From Cordylochernes scorpioides (lineage: Eukaryota > Arthropoda > Arachnida > Pseudoscorpiones > Chernetidae): 64,000 bases of DNA. A program made the translations under genes and the position numbers. Shown in pieces: positions 52,943 through 62,011 of the stretch; within the stretch, counting starts at the first letter, position 1, and the number at the start of each line of letters is the position of its first letter. The stretch lies in NCBI GenBank assembly GCA_030710605.1, contig CP092869.1, positions 13,461,295-13,525,294 of the forward strand, read 5' to 3'. Below the pieces are notes generated by a model. The model had not been told where the DNA came from and ran no database searches. It saw only the letters and a program-made list of their open reading frames with translations.

Positions 52943-53089
52943 TATTTTTGACGCTTATGCTTCTTTTTGAAATCAAACAAATTTCTACTTACTGCAATGA
53001 TAAAATAATGGGAGAAACTTTTATTTTATCATTACAGCAAAGGCAGTAGATATTTGTTTCAATTTGAAAAGAAACATACATGTCAAAAA
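52943..53089. mobile_element. Family-A MITE, short hairpin
   Basis: TTGACGCTTATGCTTCTTTT...TTTCTACTTACTGCAATGAT and the complementary ATCATTACAGCAAAGGCAGT...; only the outer arms remain. Confidence 0.6.
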
Positions 53090-53200
53090 ATGGTCTATAA
53101 CAGATATCGCGCGAATGCATCATATTTAGCTTATATCGTTATAGTTGTTTTTAGGTCTTGTTGAAGATCTCAACCTCGAAATCTAGCCTGCGCGTTTATA

Positions 53201-56172
53201 CACTCATGGACAGGAAGTGGAAAGTCTTTGATGTCGCCGATCGTCTATATTTTTTGAAGGAGACAGAGGCAATTTTGTTCACACTTGGTTATCTCGTGTG
53301 TCTTCAATAAAGGTGTCACTGTAATATCTTTAAGAGTTATTGCCTGAATCCGAAATATACATACTAAAAGGTACAACTTCCTTAAGTTTTGTCTCCATGA
53401 GTGTATCTTTCAGAGTTATTATCTGAATCCCGATATACATACTAAAAGGTACAACTTCCTTAAGTTTTGTCCATGAGTGTATCTTTCAGAGTTATTATCT
53501 GAATCCCGAATATACATGGTAAAAGGTACAACTTCCTTAAGTTTTGTCTATGAGTGTATCTTTCATAGTTATTGTCTGAATCCCGATATACATACTAAAA
53601 GGTACAACTTCCTTAAGTTTTGTCTCCATGAGTGTATCTTTCAGAGTTATTATCTGAATCCCGATATACATGGTAAAAGGTACAACTTCCTTAAGTTTTG
53701 TCCATGAGTGTATCTTTCAGATTTATTGTCTGAATCCCGATATACATACTAAAAGGTACAACTTCCTTAAGTTTTGTCTCCATGAGTGTATCTTTCAGAG
53801 TTATTGTCTGAATCCCGATATACATACTAAAAGGTACAACTTCCTTAAGTTTTGTCCATGAGTGAATCTTTCAGAGTTATTATCTGAATCCCGAATATAC
53901 ATGGTAAAAGGTACAACTTCCTTAAGTTTTGTCCATGAGTGTATCTTTCAGAGTTATTATCTGAATCCCGAATATACATGGTAAAAGGTACAACTTCCTT
54001 AAGTTTTGTCCATGAGTGTATCTTTCAGAGTTATTATCTGAATCCCGAATATACATGGTAAAAGGTACAACTTCCTTAAGTTTTGTCCATGAGTGTATCT
54101 TTCAGAGTTATTATCTGAATCCCGAATATACATGGTAAAAGGTACAACTTCCTTAAGTTTTGTCCATGAGTGTATCTTTCAGAGTTATTATCTGAATCCC
54201 GAATATACATGGTAAAAGGTACAACTTCCTTAAGTTTTGTCCATGAGTGTATCTTTCAGAGTTATTATCTGAATCCCGAATATACATGGTAAAAGGTACA
54301 ACTTCCTTAAGTTTTGTCCATGAGTGTATCTTTCAGAGTTATTATCTGAATCCCGAATATACATGGTAAAAGGTACAACTTCCTTAAGTTTTGTCCATGA
54401 GTGTATCTTTCAGAGTTATTATCTGAATCCCGAATATACATGGTAAAAGGTACAACTTCCTTAAGTTTTGTCCATGAGTGTATCTTTCAGAGTTATTATC
54501 TGAATCCCGAATATACATGGTAAAAGGTACAACTTCCTTAAGTTTTGTCCATGAGTGTATCTTTCAGAGTTATTATCTGAATCCCGAATATACATGGTAA
54601 AAGGTACAACTTCCTTAAGTTTTGTCCATGAGTGTATCTTTCAGAGTTATTATCTGAATCCCGAATATACATGGTAAAAGGTACAACTTCCTTAAGTTTT
54701 GTCCATGAGTGTATCTTTCAGAGTTATTATCTGAATCCCGAATATACATGGTAAAAGGTACAACTTCCTTAAGTTTTGTCCATGAGTGTATCTTTCAGAG
54801 TTATTATCTGAATCCCGAATATACATGGTAAAAGGTACAACTTCCTTAAGTTTTGTCCATGAGTGTATCTTTCAGAGTTATTATCTGAATCCCGAATATA
54901 CATGGTAAAAGGTACAACTTCCTTAAGTTTTGTCCATGAGTGTATCTTTCAGAGTTATTGTCTGAATCCCGATATACATGGTAAAAGGTACAACTTCCTT
55001 AAGTTTTGTCTCCATGAGTGTATCTTTCAGAGTTATTGTCTGAATCCCGATATACATACTAAAAGGTACAACTTCCTTAAGTTTTGTCCATGAGTGAATC
55101 TTTCAGAGTTATTATCTGAATCCCGAATATACATGGTAAAAGGTACAACTTCCTTAAGTTTTGTCCATGAGTGTATCTTTCAGAGTTATTATCTGAATCC
55201 CGAATATACATGGTAAAAGGTACAACTTCCTTAAGTTTTGTCCATGAGTGTATCTTTCAGAGTTATTATCTGAATCCCGAATATACATGGTAAAAGGTAC
55301 AACTTCCTTAAGTTTTGTCCATGAGTGTATCTTTCAGAGTTATTATCTGAATCCCGAATATACATGGTAAAAGGTACAACTTCCTTAAGTTTTGTCCATG
55401 AGTGTATCTTTCAGAGTTATTATCTGAATCCCGAATATACATGGTAAAAGGTACAACTTCCTTAAGTTTTGTCCATGAGTGTATCTTTCAGAGTTATTAT
55501 CTGAATCCCGAATATACATGGTAAAAGGTACAACTTCCTTAAGTTTTGTCCATGAGTGTATCTTTCAGAGTTATTATCTGAATCCCGAATATACATGGTA
55601 AAAGGTACAACTTCCTTAAGTTTTGTCCATGAGTGTATCTTTCAGAGTTATTATCTGAATCCCGAATATACATGGTAAAAGGTACAACTTCCTTAAGTTT
55701 TGTCCATGAGTGTATCTTTCAGAGTTATTATCTGAATCCCGAATATACATGGTAAAAGGTACAACTTCCTTAAGTTTTGTCCATGAGTGTATCTTTCAGA
55801 GTTATTATCTGAATCCCGAATATACATGGTAAAAGGTACAACTTCCTTAAGTTTTGTCCATGAGTGTATCTTTCAGAGTTATTGTCTGAATCCCGATATA
55901 CATGGTAAAAGGTACAACTTCCTTAAGTTTTGTCCATGAGTGTATCTTTCAGAGTTATTATCTGAATCCCGAATATACATGGTAAAAGGTACAACTTCCT
56001 TAAGTTTTGTCCATGAGTGTATCTTTCAGAGTTATTATCTGAATCCCGAATATACATGGTAAAAGGTACAACTTCCTTAAGTTTTGTCCATGAGTGTATC
56101 TTTCAGAGTTATTGTCTGAATCCCGATATACATGGTAAAAGGTACAACTTCCTTAAGTTTTGTCCATGAGTG
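53201..56172. mobile_element. TA-flanked MITE expanded by ~37 units of 77 bp (family E, copy 3)
   Basis: Ends CACTCATGGACA and TGTCCATGAGTG are perfect complements, with TA on both sides (53199-53200; 56173-56174). The left ~125 bp match copies 1 and 2. From ~53327 the 77-bp unit (TCTTTCAGAGTTATTATCTG AATCCCGAATATACATGGTA AAAGG...) repeats to the right end. Two unit types alternate: one with CCCGATATACATACTAAAAG and one with CCCGAATATACATGGTAAAA. A block of units (53720-53880) recurs at 54945-55105, so blocks were duplicated as well. Each unit contains the right terminus. Confidence 0.85.
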
Positions 56173-56461
56173 TATATAGACCAGACTAACCAAGAAGCCG
56201 TCCAGAAGGTGACAGACAAACCTAGTGTCATAATGTCAATACTGAGTCACCTCCAGACCTCGACAACAAGACCAGTTCCTAATCTTACAGATAAAGTTCA
56301 GAGAGAACCCGGTCATACAGTGCCCTTCTGGAACAAGGTAACATCTACTCCACTTCTGTTGTTTTGTAGATGCTTGGAATCTACCTTTAGCTATCATTTT
56401 CCAATTCCAGAGGTATTTTTTTAACACTTCCTATTCCTTTCTAACCCATTTTTATAATATA

Positions 56462-57325
56462 ACTAGCGGACGTACCCGGCTTCGCCCGAGGTTTCACCCG
56501 AGTAAAGGTTTGTCTAACGAACTTATAAAAACTTATAAAACTTATAAACTTATAAAAAAGAAGATATATTTTGATAATTTGAAACTCGTAAATTTGAATC
56601 TCTCGATAAAGTGAACATTTTTTCCCGGTCCCTGTGTGCCGTGTCATCCTGAATTTTGTCTTTCATAATTTTCTACATTACAAAATCATCGTTTTATCTA
56701 GTGAACATATTTTCCCGGTCCCTTGAAAAATACTCGATAAGTTGAATAAAATCATGGTCGTGAATCTCTCGATAAAGTGATTATTTTTTCCCGGTCCCTG
56801 TGTGCCGTGTCATCCTGAATTTTGTCTTTCCTAATTTTCTACATTACAAAATCATCGTTTTATCTAGTGAACATATTTTCCCGGTCCCTTGAAAAATACT
56901 CGATAAGTTGAATAAAATCATGGTCGTTTATGGAAGATGGACGTAGTTCCCGGAGGTCACCCGCCCCCCGCGCGCCAGGACCTCTTGATCCCTCTAATTG
57001 GCCGGCGGCCGGACGGGGGGGGCTCTTGATTGGTCGGTGGGAACTTGGACTGTCCAACCAACTGGCCGGCGGCCGGACGGGGGGGGGGGGTGGCAGATCC
57101 CGTCGCAAGGTGGCGCTGCTTGCGAGTTAAAGCTACAAATCTGCAAATAACTCTAAGGATATTAAAGATATTCAAGATATTATTTTTCGTAAACCTTTCC
57201 GGGGATATGCCTAATAATATCCCAAAATTTCACGGCGATTGGATGTACGGTTTTTGAATCTATAGAGTACACACAGACCACAAACAGACAGACATTCAAT
57301 TTTATATATATAGATATATTTACGA
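56462..57325 (+). mobile_element. SINE/RTE-like element with an internal 175-bp duplication and GC-rich core
   Basis: Begins ACTAGCGGACGTACCCGGCT TCGCCCG and ends CAGACAGACATTCAATTTTA TATATATAGAT, a start and end style common in insect SINE/RTE-type repeats. Inside, a ~175-bp segment (TCTCGATAAAGTGA... TTTTCCCGGTCCC...GAATTTTGTCTTTC) is duplicated in tandem (~56586-56760-56935). 56940-57115 is GC-rich with GGCCGGCGGCCGGACGGGGG twice. The several ~70-residue frames over that core are by-products of its GC content. Bases 56175-56461 carry no recognisable gene. Confidence 0.5.
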
Positions 57326-57351
57326 TGCACTAGCGCGTCATCTGTTATGAA

Positions 57352-57573
57352 AATTAGAAACTATTTTAGACGCGTAAGATTCTTTTTAAAATTAAACAAT
57401 TTCTACTGCCCTTACTGCAATGGAAAAATTAATGGTAGATTAAAATGGCGAAACCGCTGGGAGGGTTCACCACTAATGAGCCAGGCCCTCCCATTAATTT
57501 TTCCATTACAGTAAAGGCAGTAGAAATTGTTTAATTTCAAAAAGAATCTTACGCGTCTATAATAGTTTCTAAT
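57352..57573. mobile_element. Family-A MITE, near-complete hairpin
   Basis: ATTAGAAACTATTTTAGACG CG...CTTACTGCAATGG...TTAATGGTAGATTAAAATGGCGAAACCG...ACTAATGAGCCAGGCCCTCC and the complementary right arm. The left inner arm is deleted relative to copy 1. At 57588-57700 a separate inverted motif (GGCACCTCTCCCGTCAAAAT) occurs; it is also seen at 52440-52510. Confidence 0.75.
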
Positions 57574-57748
57574 ATAATATATATAAGCATAGGGCACCTC
57601 TCCCGTCAAAATAAACCCTAAAACCTGACACCATCTATTTTGACGGGAGAGGCGCCCTATGCTTCTATGGATCAATTTCCTCCCGGCAAATTTTACATCA
57701 ATATATATATGCTTCTAGTTGCAAGCCACGTGTATCTATTAAGATTAT

Positions 57749-58410
57749 GGTGGTGGTGTCTTGTCCATGGAGCAGACCAGATCAGTCCATGCACCCTGAT
57801 CACAATACTGGCCAACTGAGGTGGTGGTGTCTTGTCCATGGAGCAGATCAGATCGATCCATGCACCCTGATCACAATACCGGCCAACTGAGGTGGTGGTG
57901 GTGTCTTGTCCATGGAGCAGATCAGATCGATCCATGCACCCTGATCACAATACCGGCCAACTGAGGTGGTGGTGGTGTCTTGTCCATGGAGCAGATCAGA
58001 TCGATCCATGCACCCTGATCACAATACCGGCCAACTGAGGTGGTGGTGTCTTGTCCATGGAGCAGATCAGATCGATCCATGCACCCTGATCACAATACCG
58101 GCCAACTGAGGTGGTAGTGGTGTCTTGTCCATGGAGCAGATCAGATCGATCCATGCACCCTGATCACAATACCGGCCAACTGAGGTGGTGGTGTCTTGTC
58201 CATGGAGCAGATCAGATCGATCCATGCACCCTGATCACAATACCGGCCAACTGAGGTGGTGATGGTGTCTTGTCCATGGAGCAGATCAGATCGATCCATG
58301 CACCCTGATCACAATACCGGCCAACTGAGGTGGTGATGGTGTCTTGTCCATGGAGCAGATCAGATCAGTCCATGCACCCTGATCACAATACCGGCCAACT
58401 GAGGTGCCGT
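57749..58410 (-). repeat. Tandem array of a LINE 3' end (9 units)
   Basis: Nine copies of a ~69-74-bp unit (TGTCTTGTCCATGGAGCAGA TCAGATCGATCCATGCACCC TGATCACAATACCGGCCAAC TGAGG), differing mostly in the number of GGT triplets. On the minus strand the last unit is the end of the LINE frame at 58360-58713 (APQLAGIVIRVHGLI and stop), so the others are duplications of its last codons plus 3' UTR. Same unit as 13246-13755. Confidence 0.8.
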
Positions 58411-58713
58411 ATGGATGTCCTCTTCTGGATTGATGTCTGCCATATAGAGGGCTGCAAGGATGGCCAGGTATATATGGTCCGGAGTGAGTTGGGTGTTGTA
58501 ACAGTTATTGCAGTTCCTGTAGGATAAAGTCATATCTGGGTTTATCTTCATTCTTTTGAAATGTCCTGTTCTGATTCTTGAAATTGTTGCCGTTAATTCT
58601 CTGTTTATGTTGAGGTTGCATATGTGCTGGGTATTTTGGTTTTTGTAGTGAGTTTTGCTTTTGTATTTACGTCTTTCAATGTTATTGAACTTGTTTCCAG
58701 TGGCTGTTTTCAT
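58360..58713 (-). pseudogene. LINE ORF2 C-terminal fragment
   Basis: 117 residues from the end of a non-LTR retrotransposon ORF2: LTATISRIRTGHFKRMKINP is the usual basic motif after RNase H, then YRNCNNCYNTQLTPDHIY with C-x2-C and H of the zinc knuckle; the last cysteine is lost in a small deletion. It ends QLAGIVIRVHGLI. The copy is 5'-truncated and meets the U6 array at ~58740; on the minus strand the U6 sequence lies immediately upstream, antisense. Confidence 0.7.
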
Positions 58714-58748
58714 CCTTCCTTCGCAAGGCCATCAGCTTGTTTATTGCC

Positions 58749-60887
58749 CAGTTCGGCGGTACAACTACTACAATAATAACGATACAGAGAAGATTAGCAT
58801 GGCCCCTGTGATACCAGTTTGGCGGTACAACTACTACAATAATAACGATACAGAGAAGATTAGCATGGTCCCTGTGATACCAGTTTGGCGGTACAACTAC
58901 TACAATAATAACGATACAGAGAAGATTAGCATGGCCCCTGTGATACCAGTTTGGCGGTACAACTACTACAATAATAACGATACAGAGAAGATTAGCATGG
59001 TCCCTGTGATACCAGTTTGGCGGTACAACTACTACAATAATAACGATACAGAGAAGATTAGCATGGTCCCTGTGATACCAGTTTGGCGGTACAACTACTA
59101 CAATAATAACGATACAGAGAAGATTAGCATGGTCCCTGTGATACCAGTTTGGCGGTACAACTACTACAATAATAACGATACAGAGAAGATTAGCATGGTC
59201 CCTGTGATACCAGTTCGGCGGTACAACTACTACAATAATAACGATACAGAGAAGATTAGCATGGTCCCTGTGATACCAGTTCGGCGGTACAACTACTACA
59301 ATAATAACGATACAGAGAAGATTAGCATGGTCCCTGTGATACCAGTTCGGCGGTACAACTACTACAATAATAACGATACAGAGAAGATTAGCATGGTCCC
59401 TGTGATACCAGTTTGGCGGTACAACTACTACAATAATAACGATACAGAGAAGATTAGCATGGTCCCTGTGATACCAGTTCGGCGGTACAACTACTACAAT
59501 AATAACGATACAGAGAAGATTAGCATGGTCCCTGTGATACCAGTTTGGCGGTACAACTACTACAATAATAACGATACAGAGAAGATTAGCATGGTCCCTG
59601 TGATACCAGTTTGGCGGTACAACTACTACAATAATAACGATACAGAGAAGATTAGCATGGCCCCTGTGATACCAGTTTGGCGGTACAACTACTACCATAG
59701 GAACGATACAGAGAAGATTAGCATGGCCCCTGTGATACCAGTTCGGCGGTACAACTACTACAATAGGAAGGATACAGAGAAGATTAGCATGGTCCCTGTG
59801 ATACCAGTTTGGCGGTACAACTACTACCATAGGAACGATACAGAGAAGATTAGCATGGCCCCTGTGATACCAGTTCGGCGGTACAACTACTACAATAATA
59901 ACGATACAGAGAAGATTAGCATGGTCCCTGTGATACCAGTTTGGCGGTACAACTACTACAATAATAACGATACAGAGAAGATTAGCATGGCCCCTGTGAT
60001 ACCAGTTTGGCGGTACAACTACTACCATAGGAACGATACAGAGAAGATTAGCATGGCCCCTGTGATACCAGTTCGGCGGTACAACTACTACAATAGGAAG
60101 GATACAGAGAAGATTAGCATGGTCCCTGTGATACCAGTTCGGCGGTACAACTACTACAATAATAACGATACAGAGAAGATTAGCATGGCCCCTGTGATAC
60201 CAGTTTGGCGGTACAACTACTACCATAGGAACGATACAGAGAAGATTAGCATGGCCCCTGTGATACCAGTTCGGCGGTACAACTACTACAATAGGAAGGA
60301 TACAGAGAAGATTAGCATGGTCCCTGTGATACCAGTTCGGCGGTACAACTACTACAATAGGAACGATACAGAGAAGATTAGCATGGTCCCTGTGATACCA
60401 GTTTGGCGGTACAACTACTACAATAGGAACGATACAGAGAAGATTAGCATGGCCCCTGTGATACCAGTTCGGCGGTACAACTACTACAATAGGAAGGATA
60501 CAGAGAAGATTAGCATGGCCCCTGTGATACCAGTTCGGCGGTACAACTACTACAATAGGAAGGATACAGAGAAGATTAGCATGGCCCCTGTGATACCAGT
60601 TCGGCGGTACAACTACTACAATAGGAAGGATACAGAGAAGATTAGCATGGCCCCTGTGATACCAGTTCGGCGGTACAAATACTACAATAGGAAGGATACA
60701 GAGAAGATTAGCATGGCCCCTGTGATACCAGTTCGGCGGTACAAATACTACAATAGGAAGGATACAGAGAAGATTAGCATGGTCCCTGTGATACCAGTTC
60801 GGCGGTACAACTACTACAATAGGAAGGATACAGAGAAGATTAGCATGGCCCATGCGCAAGGATGACACGTAAAACCATGAAGCGGTT
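58749..60887 (+). repeat. U6 snRNA-derived 66-bp tandem array 3 (32 cores)
   Basis: GATACAGAGAAGATTAGCAT recurs at exact 66-bp intervals from 58781 to 60827 (31 intervals). Two main unit types exist, CAATAATAAC and CAATAGGAA(C/G), arranged in blocks; GTTCGG and GTTTGG alternate in the stem-loop part, and CCATAGGAACG units recur as a higher-order pattern (59690-60300). The final core continues into the U6 3' domain, GCCCATGCGCAAGGATGACA and so on, with small changes (ACCATGAAGCGGTT). The first unit begins at the U6-like 5' part (CAGTTCGGCGGTACAAC). Frames of 736 and 728 codons on opposite strands result from the 22-codon stop-free unit. No TTTT occurs in either strand, so Pol III would not be stopped inside. 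Confidence 0.93.
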
Positions 60888-61059
60888 GGTGTTTCTCCCA
60901 GAGCTTGTTGTTCGGCTGATAGGAAGTTGTCCAGTCAGGGAAACGACAAACTAGCCGACATCCGCCCAGATAGACTGGCGGCACAAACATGCCTGGACGG
61001 AAGAAGGCGGTGGCTTCCGTTACTGCGTCATACATCTCCACTTCTTTCACATCTGTCAC
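60888..61059 (-). other. GC-richer, protein-like stretch beside U6 array 3
   Basis: The minus frame (from 61059) reads MTDVKEVEMYDAVTEATAFF, then FVPPVYLGGCRLVCRFPDWT and runs into the array. The unique ~63 residues look like ordinary protein sequence and the DNA is GC-richer than its surroundings. I recognise no family. It might be an exon or a retroelement scrap. Bases 61060-61911 are AT-rich; a ~90-bp direct repeat (CAAATCATTTTG...TTAAGCAAT.AAATATATAG) at 61185-61345 is the only structure seen. Confidence 0.25.
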
Positions 61060-61911
61060 TGTTTGAAGTTTATATAATTATTTTGTAATTATTCTTATTT
61101 TTTAATTCATAGAAGCATTTTTCTGGAAGACATATTCAATTTCTTTATCATCATCATTTTTTTTCCTTAGGTAGTTATCAAATCATTTTGTAATTGTAGT
61201 TTCTCGTGTTGTGTTCCTTTTTAAGCAATAAAATATATAGGAGTAAGGTGTAATAGTCAATCAAATCATTTTGCATTTGTAGTTTCATTTTTGTTTTGTT
61301 GTGTTCCTTTTTAAGCAATGAAATATATAGAACTAAGGTGTAATATTCAATTCAAGCATATGGAACCAACATCGATTCTTTTTTAAAACAAATCAAAATC
61401 ATAAGCTTATACAACTTTCACCTTTTCATATAGTCACCTCAACACTGGGTTCACACATGTCACTAAATCCTTCCTTTCTGATTCCTAAATCCCAGCATTC
61501 CTTTAAAACTTTCCATGAAATAAGCATGTTTAACCCTACCTTATGAATTGGCCTTTCTCTTGCATTGTAAATAAAACCAAGAAGACTTAAGTCTGAACGA
61601 TTACCTGAGTTGTTGACGATTTCTGTACGTGGCTCTAGAAGCCTGCTGGGTTAACCATGTAAATAACATACTAAATACAAATTCTCAAATCTGAGAATTG
61701 ACCTTTAAAATTGGCTCCCAAATTTACACATTATTTTATAACTTAACTCTTTAAAAACCTGTTATATATTTATATGCAACTTGAAGTTGTACGATCAAGT
61801 TATCTGTGTCTTTCATTCGTGCATTACACTAATTGTTAGACATTTTTACGATATCCATCTAAATTGTTTCTGCGTGTACAATTATAAAAAACAAACATAA
61901 TTAGCCTCAAT

Positions 61912-62011
61912 NNNNNNNNNNNNNNNNNNNNNNNNNNNNNNNNNNNNNNNNNNNNNNNNNNNNNNNNNNNNNNNNNNNNNNNNNNNNNNNNNNNNNNNNN
62001 NNNNNNNNNNN
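61912..62011. other. Assembly gap (100 N)
   Basis: A run of N that appears to be exactly 100, a conventional placeholder, so the true distance is unknown. The second copy of the duplicated segment starts directly after it. Confidence 0.95.

Noticed and set aside
53201-56172. CRISPR-like array
   Set aside because: Units are contiguous 77-bp tandem repeats without variable spacers, inside a TA-flanked eukaryotic MITE.
56860-57257. Several overlapping proline- or glycine-rich frames
   Set aside because: They overlap on both strands over a GC-rich core inside a SINE/RTE-like repeat.
58655-60868. Open frames of 736 and 728 codons on opposite strands (also at 29111-30487 and 50391-51197) as giant repetitive proteins
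   Set aside because: The 66-bp U6-derived unit is 22 codons long and stop-free in these frames, so openness on both strands is automatic. The unit's similarity is to U6 RNA, not to a protein.
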